From contig NZ_JADKYY010000001.1 of assembly GCF_015354315.1 (NCBI RefSeq), positions 124,001 through 188,000 of the forward strand: a stretch of DNA of 64,000 bases, given 5' to 3'. Source of the DNA: Planobacterium oryzisoli. Its GTDB lineage: Bacteria > Bacteroidota > Bacteroidia > Flavobacteriales > Weeksellaceae. Every line of letters begins with the position of its first letter. Positions within the stretch are counted from its first letter, which is position 1. Below, in pieces: positions 24,993 through 34,763 of this stretch. The notes under the pieces were generated by a model that saw nothing but the letters and a program-made list of their open reading frames with translations, did no database searches and was not told where the DNA came from. A program made the position numbers and the translations under genes.

Positions 24993-27440
24993 ATGTCTTT
25001 TATGTATGCACACGTAATTCTTCCCCTAAATTTAAAAGGTACCTTCACGTACGAGATTCCTGAGGAATTTCGTGCCAGTGTGTTTGAGGGTTGTAGAGTT
25101 CTTGTGGCTTTTGGTGGAACTAAGATATATACTGGGTTGGTTTTTGGGCTTAGTAGTACCCTTAAAGAGGATCTTTGCCCTAAGCCCATCGTGTCGGTAC
25201 TTGATAAAGAACCGCTACTTGGGACTGCACATATTCAATTTTATAAATGGCTGAGTGCATACTATCAATTTTCTTTAGGTGAATTGTATCGGTTCGCATT
25301 TCCCAGCTCGCTGAAACTGGAAAGTGAAACGATAGTGAGACCCTACGCCGGTGCTCAAATAGACTGGAAAATTTTGGACTCTAACGAGGTGTATTTAATG
25401 CAGGCCCTCTCGGTCCAGTCGCATATATCCCTAAAGGAAATTCAGGCCTTTATTCCTAAAAAACACCTAATTCAGACAATTCGCTCCCTGATCGAGTTAC
25501 ATTATATTGAGATTGATGAAAAAATTGGAGAGAGGTATGTGCCTAAAGAGGTTGTGTACTTGGAAGTAAATTCAGGTATAAAGGAAAACTTAGCCCACGT
25601 GCTGTTAAATCTGAAAAGAGCACCCAAGCAACAGCAGCTACTGCTTCATATACTCCAACTCCTAGAGGAAACACGTGCAACCCGTTTAAAAAAGTCCCAT
25701 GTCTTTAAGAATAATGACTTTGGTCAGAGCCATCTAAAGGGCCTTGTGGAAAAAGGTTATATACAGGAACTGCTTGTACAAATTGACCGCATTGAAACCT
25801 ACGACAAGGAACTGCAGCAGACTCCTGAATTAAGTCCCCAGCAGCAAAATGCCTTGGCGTCCATCACTGAAGGTTTGGCCTCTAAAATGCCTGTGTTATT
25901 GGACGGCGTCACTGGATCGGGGAAAACCCATATTTATATGGAACTTATTCTCGACGCACTCCATCAAGATGAAAATGTTCTTTTTTTAGTGCCTGAAATA
26001 GCACTGGCTAAACAAATTACTCAACGATTGGAGAAAATAGTGGGAAGTGTTCTAGGATTCTACCATTCCAAACTTACTGATTTTGAAAAAGTGGAGGTTT
26101 GGAAGAAACTTCGCCTAAATGAAATTAAGGTCTTAATTGGTACAAGACAAGCACTCTTACTTCCTTTTCCTTCATTAAAATTAATTATTGTGGACGAGGA
26201 GCACGACCAGGCCTATCGGCCGCGTGAACATGCAGTGAATTACAATACGCGTGATGCAGCGCTAATGATGGGGCACATGTATAATGCTGCGGTCGTGCTG
26301 GGTTCAGCCACACCTTCTTTGGAATCGTACTATCTGGCGCAGAAAGGTAAGATACACTATGTGGAACTTGCAGTCCGCTATGGACAAGGTGCTTTGCCTT
26401 CCTACAAAGTTCATGATTACAAGAAAGCTTTGGAGGAAAAGACCACGCAAGGGGAATTCTCAAACCAAACTTTAAAGGAAATGGAACATGTGGTAGAGCA
26501 AGATAATCAGGTGCTGGTACTTCATAACCGTAGAGGTTTCGCCAATGTAGTGGAATGTGGTGCATGTGGCCATGTCACATACTGTAGTAACTGCGATGTG
26601 GTGATGACGTATCATAAAGCCAGCAATGATTTGAAATGCCATTACTGTGGTAATAAATCGGCAGTCCCTGTTAAATGTCCTAAATGCTCCAGTGTTCAAC
26701 TGATTACTAAGGGAATAGGAGTGGAACAAATATACGAACAGGTTAATCAATTATTTCCTCAGGTAGAAGTTCGAAGAATGGATGTGGATGCAATGCGAAG
26801 TAAGTTTGCATATGAAGCCTTGTTTGAGTCGCTTGCCCAGAAGGAAACACAGATTCTGGTTGGCACGCAGATGATAAGTAAAGGATTGGACTTTGATCAT
26901 ATTGAGCTAGTGGTAGTTCCAAGGGCAGACCAACTATTGTATGTGCAAGATTTCAGGGCGGAAGAAAGAGCCTATCAGCTCCTTACCCAAGTAGGCGGTC
27001 GTGCCGGAAGGGTCTCGGGAAAGGGAAAAGTAATTATACAAACCTTCAATCCTACCAATCCCTTTTTTGAATTGCTTCAAAAGCAGAAGCAGCATGCAAT
27101 TTACCAGTACTTGCTAGCCGAAAGAAGAAAATTCCATTATCCACCATTTACGAAAATAGTTTTTATTGAGCTGCGACATCGTCGTGAGGATAAGGTTCAA
27201 CGAGCTTCCCAATATTTGGGTTCTCTCTTACAGCAGTTTTTTCATCCAGCAACCATTTTGGGCCCAGAGAAATCGCCCATAGGAAGAATAAATCTGCTGT
27301 ACCAATACCAAATCATGCTTAAATTCCCGCGTGGAAAAAGTTATAAAAAACATAAAGAGCTTTTGGAAAATGCCATCGATGCATTTGCGCAAGTGGAGGC
27401 CTATCGAAGTATAAAGACAAAAATCATAGTTGATTTTTAA
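24993..27440 (+). CDS. priA: Primosomal replication helicase PriA
   Basis: 815 residues from ATG 24993. PriA reloads the replisome at stalled forks. The 3'-DNA-binding domain (ILPLNLKGTFTYEIP) comes first. The helicase follows, with Walker A GVTGSGKTHIY, DEEHDQAYRPREH and GSATPSLESYY. A zinc module retains all eight cysteines (CGACG, CSNC, CHYCG, CPKC), then GTQMISKGLDFD and QVGGRAGR. The frame opens 5 codons earlier at TTG 24978, and an ATG at 25002 is also possible. The stop lies in a short tandem repeat. Confidence 0.94.
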   Translation: MSFMYAHVILPLNLKGTFTYEIPEEFRASVFEGCRVLVAFGGTKIYTGLVFGLSSTLKEDLCPKPIVSVLDKEPLLGTAHIQFYKWLSAYYQFSLGELYRFAFPSSLKLESETIVRPYAGAQIDWKILDSNEVYLMQALSVQSHISLKEIQAFIPKKHLIQTIRSLIELHYIEIDEKIGERYVPKEVVYLEVNSGIKENLAHVLLNLKRAPKQQQLLLHILQLLEETRATRLKKSHVFKNNDFGQSHLKGLVEKGYIQELLVQIDRIETYDKELQQTPELSPQQQNALASITEGLASKMPVLLDGVTGSGKTHIYMELILDALHQDENVLFLVPEIALAKQITQRLEKIVGSVLGFYHSKLTDFEKVEVWKKLRLNEIKVLIGTRQALLLPFPSLKLIIVDEEHDQAYRPREHAVNYNTRDAALMMGHMYNAAVVLGSATPSLESYYLAQKGKIHYVELAVRYGQGALPSYKVHDYKKALEEKTTQGEFSNQTLKEMEHVVEQDNQVLVLHNRRGFANVVECGACGHVTYCSNCDVVMTYHKASNDLKCHYCGNKSAVPVKCPKCSSVQLITKGIGVEQIYEQVNQLFPQVEVRRMDVDAMRSKFAYEALFESLAQKETQILVGTQMISKGLDFDHIELVVVPRADQLLYVQDFRAEERAYQLLTQVGGRAGRVSGKGKVIIQTFNPTNPFFELLQKQKQHAIYQYLLAERRKFHYPPFTKIVFIELRHRREDKVQRASQYLGSLLQQFFHPATILGPEKSPIGRINLLYQYQIMLKFPRGKSYKKHKELLENAIDAFAQVEAYRSIKTKIIVDF

Positions 27441-27504
27441 CAGTTTTTAACAGTTTTTAGCCTTAATTAGGATATGTAATCCTTTGATTATCACCATAAT
27501 TTTC

Positions 27505-27512
27505 TACATTTG
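27505..27512 (+). promoter_or_regulatory. Promoter of the PBP4-type gene
   Basis: TACATTTG fits TAnnTTTG, with a TTG at 27484-27486 placed 18 bases upstream. The ATG follows 47 bases later. Confidence 0.6.
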
Positions 27513-27559
27513 ACTGTTTGTAATTTCAGTTTACTGAAACCACAGATAAAAGATAATGA

Positions 27560-29014
27560 ATGAGAAGAGTTAAAAACGTGTTTTCAACACTGGCAGTAGT
27601 TGCATCCCTCGCACTTTCTGCCCAGAGTTCCAATATCCCCTCCCATTATACTACCATGTATGAAAATCAGATGGGCTCCAAGAGTGCATCGGTTGAAGCG
27701 GTAGTACTCTCTGCAAAAGAGAAGGTGGAAATAAATTTAAACGAAATGCTAACTGATCCCGTGCTGAGAAACGCATCATGGGGTTTTGTTGTTTATGATC
27801 CTGCCACCCGTAAGATCGTAAACTCTTATAATGAGAATCAAGCATTGGTTCCAGCATCTACTACTAAACTATTGACAACAGATACTGCAATGGGTTTACT
27901 AGGGAGTGCTTTTCAGTGGATTACACAATTAGAGTATTCTGGAGAAATCACCTCCGACGGAACATTAGAAGGGAATTTACATATTGTGGGCAGTGGCGAC
28001 CCCTCGTTGGGAACAGGAAAAGCAGGTGCTTCAAGCTATTCCGCCATTGTCAGTGATTTTGTATTCCGGATATCAGAACTTGGTATAAAAAAAATTCAAG
28101 GAGATATTGTTATACAAACCGGTGTGTTTAAGGAAAATAAGGTGCCTACATTACCAAAGAATATAGTTTGGCTGGAGCACAACAATTATTACCTTCCGGC
28201 AGGCACTACCCTAAATATAGATCCTACTAAGGAAAAATTAACGATTTCCAAGAAAAGTCCATTTGAAGAAAATAAGCAGTATTTTTATATTTCTCCCTAT
28301 GTGAATAAATTGGTTTTTGCAAACGAATATTCTGCGCAGCCTCTTTCTACCAGACTACCGGATGCGCCCCATTATCTTGCCAATACTTTACGCACTAGTC
28401 TGATAAAAAACGGTATCTCGGTGTTAGGAAAGGTTAGCGCAAGAAGCACCGATCCCAATCCGGAGCCCCGTGTAGCCATCACTTCCTATCGATCTCCAAA
28501 GTTGAAGGATATTGTATACGACACGAACCAGCGAAGCGACAATGCGCTGGCAGAAGCACTGCTACGGATGGTAGGCTTTCAAAAGGATGGTGATCAAACC
28601 CTGGATTCAGGTAGGAATGTCGTGAGAGCGTATCTGGAGTCAAAAAATTTCGATACTTCACAGCTTTCTTTCATCGATGGCAGCGGACTCTCCAGGAGCC
28701 ATCGGGTGACGCCAATATCGCAGGTGAAGTTCTTAGCGGATCAAATGGATGAGAAGTACTTTAGAGATTTCTTTGATTCTCTACCCATTGCCGGCCAAAC
28801 CGGGACGTTAAAGAATTCTTTTGACGGAGAGGGCTACGGCCAAATCTTTGCAAAAACAGGAACTTTACGAGGAGTGAAAACGCTTGCTGGATACATAAAG
28901 ACCCGAACAGGTAAAACATTAGCATTTTCACTTTTAATCAATAATTATTCGGGTTCGGTGGATCAGGTTAAAAACAGGATGGAACGCATACTTGCCCCCA
29001 CATTGAATTTATAA
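27560..29014 (+). CDS. dacB: D-alanyl-D-alanine carboxypeptidase/endopeptidase (PBP4 family)
   Basis: 484 residues. A signal peptide (VFSTLAVVASLALSAQ) exports it to the periplasm. The three penicillin-binding motifs are intact: S100-T-T-K103, SDN in QRSDNALAEALL, and KTG in AKTGTLRGVKTLAGY. Between the first two lies the PBP4 insertion (GDPSLGTG onward). It trims or cleaves peptidoglycan cross-links. A hairpin with a T tract follows the stop. Confidence 0.94.
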   Translation: MRRVKNVFSTLAVVASLALSAQSSNIPSHYTTMYENQMGSKSASVEAVVLSAKEKVEINLNEMLTDPVLRNASWGFVVYDPATRKIVNSYNENQALVPASTTKLLTTDTAMGLLGSAFQWITQLEYSGEITSDGTLEGNLHIVGSGDPSLGTGKAGASSYSAIVSDFVFRISELGIKKIQGDIVIQTGVFKENKVPTLPKNIVWLEHNNYYLPAGTTLNIDPTKEKLTISKKSPFEENKQYFYISPYVNKLVFANEYSAQPLSTRLPDAPHYLANTLRTSLIKNGISVLGKVSARSTDPNPEPRVAITSYRSPKLKDIVYDTNQRSDNALAEALLRMVGFQKDGDQTLDSGRNVVRAYLESKNFDTSQLSFIDGSGLSRSHRVTPISQVKFLADQMDEKYFRDFFDSLPIAGQTGTLKNSFDGEGYGQIFAKTGTLRGVKTLAGYIKTRTGKTLAFSLLINNYSGSVDQVKNRMERILAPTLNL

Positions 29015-29035
29015 CGTTTTATATAGCACAAATAG

Positions 29036-29060
29036 CCCTGACGACAGTCGGGGTTTTTTT
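29036..29060 (+). terminator. Terminator after dacB
   Basis: CCCTGAC / GTCGGGG (one G-T pair) with a GACA loop and seven T. Confidence 0.8.
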
Positions 29061-29097
29061 ATACCTTAGCATAACCTAACAATTTTAAATATAAACT

Positions 29098-30294
29098 ATG
29101 CTTTCTACTCAGTTTTTGGAGAACTTACAAAAGGAATTACAGCAGATTAAACAGGACGGTTTGTATAAAGCCGAACGTATTATAACCTCAGAACAGTATT
29201 CGGAAATTGAAGCTAACGGAAAACAGCTTCTTAATTTCTGTGCTAACAATTATCTTGGCCTTTCCAATAACTTGGAGGTAAAGAATGCTTCCAAGGCTAT
29301 GATAGATAGGAGAGGTTACGGCATGTCTTCTGTCCGGTTCATCTGTGGTACCCAAGATATTCATAAAGAACTGGAAGAAAAAATATCGGCATTTCTAGGA
29401 ATGGAGGACACCATTCTGTATGCAGCATGCTTTGATGCGAACGGAGGCGTATTTGAACCTCTCTTTACGCAGGAAGATGCCATTATTTCTGATGAGCTCA
29501 ACCATGCATCTATCATTGATGGAGTGCGCTTATGCAAAGCCGCCCGATACCGCTATAAAAACAACGACATGGCGGATTTGGAAAAGCAGCTAATTGAAGC
29601 TTCCAAGCAAAACCATCGTTTTACCATCATCGTTACGGACGGGGTATTTTCCATGGATGGAATAGTGGCCAATCTAAAAGGGGTTTGTGATTTAGCGGAT
29701 AAGTACGGGGCTCTTGTGATGGTTGATGATTCACATGCTACAGGTTTCATTGGGAAGACAGGTCGAGGCACGCACGAAGCCCAAGAGGTGATGGGGCGAG
29801 TGGATATCATCACATCTACATTAGGAAAAGCATTAGGAGGAGCTTTGGGAGGTTTTACATCTGGTAAAAAAGAAATTATAGATATGCTTCGACAGCGCTC
29901 TAGACCTTATTTGTTTTCCAACTCACTTGCTCCCGGAATTGTGGGAGCTGCCCTCAAAGTGCTGGAAATGATTTCAGAAAGTACCACGCTTAGAGATCGT
30001 GTAATGGACAATGCACAGTATTTTAGAGAAAAGATGCTTGAAAAAGGTTTTGATATTCCCCAGGGGGATGCTGCTATTGTACCAGTCATGCTTTACGATG
30101 CTCCTTTGGCGCAAAAGATGGCGGAGAAAATGATGGACGAAGGGATTTATGTGATAGGTTTCTTTTATCCTGTGGTACCTAAAGGTAAAGCACGTATTCG
30201 GGTGCAGCTTTCTGCTGCCCACACCAAAGAGCAGCTAGACAAGGCCGTTGCGGCATTCGAAAAGGTCGGAAGGGAATTGGGAGTTATTAAATAG
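29098..30294 (+). CDS. kbl: Glycine C-acetyltransferase (2-amino-3-ketobutyrate CoA ligase)
   Basis: 398 residues, a PLP enzyme of the alpha-oxoamine synthase family. Seen: [66 protein letters not shown], and the PLP lysine in [14 protein letters not shown]. The sequence is closest to KBL rather than BioF or serine palmitoyltransferase, judged by [11 protein letters not shown] and the intact length. It cleaves 2-amino-3-oxobutyrate to glycine and acetyl-CoA. The threonine dehydrogenase partner is not in the window. Confidence 0.92.
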   Translation: MLSTQFLENLQKELQQIKQDGLYKAERIITSEQYSEIEANGKQLLNFCANNYLGLSNNLEVKNASKAMIDRRGYGMSSVRFICGTQDIHKELEEKISAFLGMEDTILYAACFDANGGVFEPLFTQEDAIISDELNHASIIDGVRLCKAARYRYKNNDMADLEKQLIEASKQNHRFTIIVTDGVFSMDGIVANLKGVCDLADKYGALVMVDDSHATGFIGKTGRGTHEAQEVMGRVDIITSTLGKALGGALGGFTSGKKEIIDMLRQRSRPYLFSNSLAPGIVGAALKVLEMISESTTLRDRVMDNAQYFREKMLEKGFDIPQGDAAIVPVMLYDAPLAQKMAEKMMDEGIYVIGFFYPVVPKGKARIRVQLSAAHTKEQLDKAVAAFEKVGRELGVIK

Positions 30295-30317
30295 CGTTTT
30301 CAGCTGTAGAAAGATTG

Positions 30318-30346
30318 ATAGCCGTACCTGACTCAGGTACGGCTAT
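30318..30346. terminator. Palindromic bidirectional terminator between kbl and the TSUP fusion
   Basis: ATAGCCGTACCTGA (30318-30331) and TCAGGTACGGCTAT (30333-30346) are perfect reverse complements with one central C. It sits between convergent genes. Confidence 0.7.
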
Positions 30347-30351
30347 TTGCT

Positions 30352-31875
30352 TTATAATAAAGCCCTACCAATGGTAATGCAGCTCATCACAATTACCGTG
30401 ATCCCAATAAAACGAAACATCATACGTACGGGTAGCCGCGACGTAAGAAGAGCTGAGAAGGGTGCAGTGACAATGCCGCCAATTAGTAAACCTAATACAA
30501 TATTCCAATGTTCAATGCCCATAGTAATGATGAAGGTTATGGCCGAAGTCAGAGTGAGCAGAAATTTGGAAACCGTAGAAGAACCCACAACGTATCGTGG
30601 TGTTCTACCGTCTTTCATCAGTGTTCCAGTAACAAGAGGTCCCCAGCCTCCGCCCGCAAATGAATCAATAAAGCCTCCAACCAAACCCAGCCGCCCTAAT
30701 TTGGTGGTTCTTTGTTGGTTGCGTTTTTGTGTTTTCTTTTTTGATGCATTACGTAAAATGTTGATACCTAGATACAGCGTATATAAAGATATTAAGGGCT
30801 TGACAATGGGAGCATAATGCTCGCCAAAGTAACTAAGTGCAAGTGCTCCTATGATAGCCCCTAGAATGGCGGGAGGTGCAAGGGCTTTGACAAGTTTGAG
30901 GTTGACATTTCGCAACTTGTAATGGCTGATACTTCCCGCAGCACTGGTAAAGGTTTCTGCCGAATGAATGCTGGCACTGACAACGGCGGGTGCTACATTC
31001 ATCAGTAGTAAAACCGTGGTACAAATTACCCCGTATCCCATACCCATACTACCTGCTACAATCTCTGCCAAGAAACCTATGGCCATCATCTTATAGAACA
31101 TATGCGCGTCTTTTGCTAGAAACGCCTGAAGATCTCCCGTTAAATTAAAATTAATCAGTATGAAGCCAAGCACTGCAGTAATAAGAAATACGCCGATGAT
31201 TCCCAAGTATATGTTTGCTCTTTTTTGTACGGCCTTTTTGACCTTACGCATATTTTCAAACTCCGAATCCTTCAAGGCCTTGGGCTCTAGTTGCTGAAGG
31301 TACTGCATGGTGATGTGGTCTAATTCACGCAGTTCTTGCTCTTTATTTAAAAGAGGATGTTTGTATACAGTTTGCAGTTTTTCTATAAACTCATCCAAAT
31401 CTGGAGGCAGGTTTCTTTCCAGGAGGTGATTTAGCCGCCTTTGCACTTGATACGGGTAATCGTTTGAGGAAACCCCTAATTTTATTCTTCTGTTTCCAAT
31501 CACCGACACAAGGGAGAAATCACTAAGATGCCATTTTCCATACACGTGCACAAACATGCGGTGTTTCTTAGCCAGCTCAATGAACTTATCTTCGGTTTCT
31601 TCCTGAGGAAATGCTAAAATCAGCAAGGAGAAATCTAGTAAGTCCTCCTCTTTTAATTCCCGCTCATACAATACTATAGAAAGGTCTTTCGCAAGCAATT
31701 TTTTTAATTTCTGCGTCGGATCTGGGCAATATATTTTAAGGGAAAGTGTGGAGTTAGGGTTGATAAGAAGTGGAAGCAATTCCAAAAGGCGCGCCGCGCC
31801 CCCTGCAGCACATAGAGGTACCCTTTCAAGATTAATGAAAAAAGGGTGCATGGCGCTGCTATGTAGACCTTCCAT
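30352..31875 (-). CDS. Siroheme-synthase-like domain fused to a TSUP (TauE/SafE) transporter
   Basis: 507 residues. Residues 1-195 resemble the CysG/Met8 N-terminal domain (FFINLERVPLCAAGGAARL, IKLGVSSNDYPYQVQRRLNHLLERNLPPDL). The canonical NAD-binding GGG is weakened, and the catalytic-Asp segment NVVDxP appears as VHVYGKWH. After a helical linker, residues about 235-507 form a TauE/SafE exporter with about eight helices (AGSMGMGYGVICTT, SAETFTSAAGSISHY, GLVGGFIDSFAGGGWGPLVTG). It is separated from cysN by 2 bases and is last in the sulfate operon. Transport of sulfite, sulfate or another sulfur anion is likely; enzyme activity of the front domain is doubtful. Confidence 0.88.
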   Translation of the reverse strand: MEGLHSSAMHPFFINLERVPLCAAGGAARLLELLPLLINPNSTLSLKIYCPDPTQKLKKLLAKDLSIVLYERELKEEDLLDFSLLILAFPQEETEDKFIELAKKHRMFVHVYGKWHLSDFSLVSVIGNRRIKLGVSSNDYPYQVQRRLNHLLERNLPPDLDEFIEKLQTVYKHPLLNKEQELRELDHITMQYLQQLEPKALKDSEFENMRKVKKAVQKRANIYLGIIGVFLITAVLGFILINFNLTGDLQAFLAKDAHMFYKMMAIGFLAEIVAGSMGMGYGVICTTVLLLMNVAPAVVSASIHSAETFTSAAGSISHYKLRNVNLKLVKALAPPAILGAIIGALALSYFGEHYAPIVKPLISLYTLYLGINILRNASKKKTQKRNQQRTTKLGRLGLVGGFIDSFAGGGWGPLVTGTLMKDGRTPRYVVGSSTVSKFLLTLTSAITFIITMGIEHWNIVLGLLIGGIVTAPFSALLTSRLPVRMMFRFIGITVIVMSCITIGRALL

Positions 31876-31877
31876 TG

Positions 31878-33116
31878 TTAGATAAACATTACTGCACCTA
31901 CTGTTGAATTGCTTGTCTCATCAATCAATATGGCGCTGCCCGTGGTGGGATTATCCGAGAAATTGTCGTAAACAAACTCTTGCGCTGCTTTAAGCCGAAG
32001 ATGTACAATCTCGTTGAGATGTACACTCTGCGGCTGTGGCTTTCTTTCCAAGGTGTTTACATCAAGTAAATAATCCACTTCATGTACAGCTACTTTAATC
32101 ATTCTGCTTTTCTGTTGCAGCAGGTATTTTGCTCCTTTAGTAAGAGGTTTATTTCCTAGCCAGCATACCAAAGCATTGGCCTGCTTATCAGTCCTAGGGA
32201 GTTGGTCCTCTTTTACAAAAAAGTCTCCTCTGGAGATATCAATATCGTCCGCCAGATGCAGCACAGCAGGCTGTCCGCTATGTACTTTCTCTACCGATTC
32301 GCCGTGAATTTCTATGGCGGTTATTGCAGAGGTCATTCCTGAGGGTAATACCTGTACACGGTCTCCTTTCTCAAAGTGTCCGCTTAGTATCTGCCCCGCG
32401 TAGCCCCGGTAGTCATGATACTCCTTAGTTTGAGGCCGGAGTACATACTGCACTTGAAATCTTGGTTGGGTGCTGTCGGCCGAGGAAAGTTCAATGGATT
32501 CTAAGAATCCAAGGAGTGTAGGACCTTTATACCATTCCATGGAATCGGAAGTTTCCACAATATTGTCCCCATGAAATGCACTGATAGGGAAATAGCTTAC
32601 CTGTGAGAGTCCCAGTTGGCTTGCGACTGTTTTGTATTGTTGAACAATGGAATCAAAGACGGACTGCTCGTAATTGACTAAATCCATTTTATTTACCGCC
32701 ACCACAATGTGCTTCATATTAAGAAGTGAAGCGATGATAGAGTGTCTTTTAGTTTGCTCTATAACTCCTTGACGTGCATCAATTAGAACTACCATCACCT
32801 CAGAATTGGAGGCTCCCGTAATCATATTGCGAGTATACTGTACATGTCCCGGTGCATCTGCAATGATGAATTTCCTTACTGGAGTAGCAAAATACCGGTA
32901 TGCAACATCGATTGTAATGCCTTGCTCTCTTTCGGCACGTAGACCGTCGGTTAGAATGGCCAGATCAATGCCTTGGGCATTCTTATTCTTGGACTGTGCT
33001 TCGAGTGCTTCTAGCTGGTCCACGAGAATGCTCTTGCTGTCATAAAGCAGACGGCCAATTAAAGTGCTTTTTCCATCATCCACGCTTCCGGCGGTAATAA
33101 AACGTAATATATCCAT
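31878..33116 (-). CDS. cysN: Sulfate adenylyltransferase subunit 1 (GTPase)
   Basis: 412 residues, shorter than E. coli CysN (475) and without a fused APS kinase. The EF-Tu-like GTPase motifs are complete: AGSVDDGKSTLIGRLLYD, DAPGHVQYTRNM and NKMDLVNY. A beta-barrel region follows. With CysD it couples GTP hydrolysis to APS formation from sulfate and ATP. It is positioned 17 bases after cysD in a five-gene co-oriented block. No CysC is encoded here, in keeping with direct APS reduction. Confidence 0.95.
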   Translation of the reverse strand: MDILRFITAGSVDDGKSTLIGRLLYDSKSILVDQLEALEAQSKNKNAQGIDLAILTDGLRAEREQGITIDVAYRYFATPVRKFIIADAPGHVQYTRNMITGASNSEVMVVLIDARQGVIEQTKRHSIIASLLNMKHIVVAVNKMDLVNYEQSVFDSIVQQYKTVASQLGLSQVSYFPISAFHGDNIVETSDSMEWYKGPTLLGFLESIELSSADSTQPRFQVQYVLRPQTKEYHDYRGYAGQILSGHFEKGDRVQVLPSGMTSAITAIEIHGESVEKVHSGQPAVLHLADDIDISRGDFFVKEDQLPRTDKQANALVCWLGNKPLTKGAKYLLQQKSRMIKVAVHEVDYLLDVNTLERKPQPQSVHLNEIVHLRLKAAQEFVYDNFSDNPTTGSAILIDETSNSTVGAVMFI

Positions 33117-33133
33117 TGTTTGTCAGTGCTTTA

Positions 33134-34042
33134 TTAAAAATACCCTCCCTTTTTTCTATCTTCCATTGCTGCCTCCGTGACTTTGTCGTCAATCCGAGTC
33201 TCGCCACGTTCGGATATGCGTGATGCGGAGATTTCTTCAATAACTTGGTCCAGGGTAGTGGCATGACTTTCCACCGCGGCAGTACAGGTCATATCACCCA
33301 CCGTACGATAGCGCACTGTTTTTACCGAGACAGGGTCATGCGCATCGATCTGAATATGAGGAGAGACTGCAATAAGCTGCCCCTCGTACTCAAGAACTTC
33401 CCTCTGGTGCGCAAAATAGATCGAAGGAAGAGGGATGTTTTCACGGTTTATATAATTCCATACATCAAGTTCTGTCCAATTGGAGATAGGAAATACCCGT
33501 ACATTTTCCCCTTTGTGAATTCTTCCATTGTAGATGTTCCAGAGTTCTGGTCGTTGAAGCTTTGGATCCCATTGACCAAAGTCATCGCGGACGGAAAAAA
33601 AGCGTTCCTTAGCGCGCGCCTTTTCTTCGTCTCGGCGTGCACCGCCGATGCAGGCATCAAATCCAAACTCTTCGATGGTGTCCAGTAGTGTGTGGGTCTG
33701 TAGCCAGTTACGGGACGCAAATTTACCTTTAGGCTCCGTGAGTGCTTTGTCACGAATCGTATCCTCCACTTTACGTACGATAAGTTCCGCCCCCATTTCC
33801 CTAGCCAATCGGTCACGGAACTCCAGTGCCTCAGGGAAATTGTGTCCTGTATCTATATGTACAAGTGGGAATGGAAACTTCATCGGAGCAAATGCCTTAC
33901 GGGCCAGGTGGACTAACGTTATGGAGTCCTTTCCACCGCTGAAAAGAAGTGATGGTCTTTCAAACTGCGCGGCAACCTCGCGCATTATGTAAATGCTCTC
34001 GGCTTCCAGTTGGTCAAGATAATGGGATGTATTATTGTTCAT
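33134..34042 (-). CDS. cysD: Sulfate adenylyltransferase subunit 2
   Basis: 302 residues, the ATP-pyrophosphatase-fold subunit that adenylates sulfate. The PP-loop SGGKDSITLVHLARKAF, VHIDTGHNFPEALEFRD, GGARRDEEKARAKER, ISNWTELDVWNYI and the C-terminal SERGETRIDD are diagnostic. The length equals that of E. coli CysD. cysH ends 10 bases upstream of its start and cysN begins 17 bases downstream, so the three are one operon. Confidence 0.96.
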   Translation of the reverse strand: MNNNTSHYLDQLEAESIYIMREVAAQFERPSLLFSGGKDSITLVHLARKAFAPMKFPFPLVHIDTGHNFPEALEFRDRLAREMGAELIVRKVEDTIRDKALTEPKGKFASRNWLQTHTLLDTIEEFGFDACIGGARRDEEKARAKERFFSVRDDFGQWDPKLQRPELWNIYNGRIHKGENVRVFPISNWTELDVWNYINRENIPLPSIYFAHQREVLEYEGQLIAVSPHIQIDAHDPVSVKTVRYRTVGDMTCTAAVESHATTLDQVIEEISASRISERGETRIDDKVTEAAMEDRKKGGYF

Positions 34043-34052
34043 TTAGTGAGTT

Positions 34053-34745
34053 TTAATTGCTATGCAGTCCACATTCTTTATGGGATTCTTCCCACCACCA
34101 GCGACCTGCTCTTGGGTTCTCGCCTTCCACAATAGGACGAGTACAAGGCTGGCAGCCTACGCTGATGTAGCCTTTACTGTGGAGGGATAATTCCTGGACA
34201 TTTTGTTGCTTAAGATAATCCAAAACCTCTTGGTAGCTCCAGTGGAGCAGAGGATTGTACTTGTACAGTTGTTTCTGCTCGTCGTATTCGATAACAGAGA
34301 GCTGCTCTCTACTCTCGGACTGCTCAGAGCGAAGTCCTGTGATCCAAACCTTTGCCCCTTTCAGTGCACGGTTTAGAGGTTCTACCTTACGGATATAACA
34401 GCAACGCTTGCGGTTCTCTAGGGAGTGGTAAAAGCCATTTATTCCATGCGTGTTTACATAGTCCTCAGTCTGAGTCTGATCAGGAAAGTAGACATGGATT
34501 TTACGTTTGTAACGCGCCTGATTATTTGCAAGTAATGTATAATGTTCTGGAAACAGCCTCCCTGTGTCCAGGGTAAAGATGTTGATGGGTAAATTTTCCG
34601 TACACACCATATCGGTAAGTACCTGATCTTCCTGTCCCAAGGAAGTGGAAAAAACAACCCCTTGAGGAAAAAAGGAGGAAACGAGTCTAAGTCCTTCCAT
34701 AGGCGAAGATTCTGAAATTTCCTTGATTTGATGCATCTCTAACAT
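34053..34745 (-). CDS. cysH: Assimilatory APS reductase (CysH family)
   Basis: 230 residues. The PAPS-reductase fold has SSFFPQGVVFSTSLGQEDQVL, FTLDTGRLFPEHY, and WITGLRSEQSESR. The CC pair in KRCCYIRKVEPL and CQPC in SVGCQPCTRPI form the CC...CxxC set that binds a [4Fe-4S] cluster in APS reductases. This fits the absence of an APS kinase. The C-terminal ECGLHS motif carries the nucleophilic cysteine. The start is taken at ATG 34745, because the longer TTG at 34766 overlaps the -7 promoter box. It is the first structural gene of the sulfate operon. Confidence 0.93.
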   Translation of the reverse strand: MLEMHQIKEISESSPMEGLRLVSSFFPQGVVFSTSLGQEDQVLTDMVCTENLPINIFTLDTGRLFPEHYTLLANNQARYKRKIHVYFPDQTQTEDYVNTHGINGFYHSLENRKRCCYIRKVEPLNRALKGAKVWITGLRSEQSESREQLSVIEYDEQKQLYKYNPLLHWSYQEVLDYLKQQNVQELSLHSKGYISVGCQPCTRPIVEGENPRAGRWWWEESHKECGLHSN

Positions 34746-34763
34746 AGGCCGTTTTTGATGCAG

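Noticed and set aside
33245-33688. 147-codon open frame antisense to cysD
   Set aside because: The cysD frame is unambiguous and the antisense product resembles no protein family.
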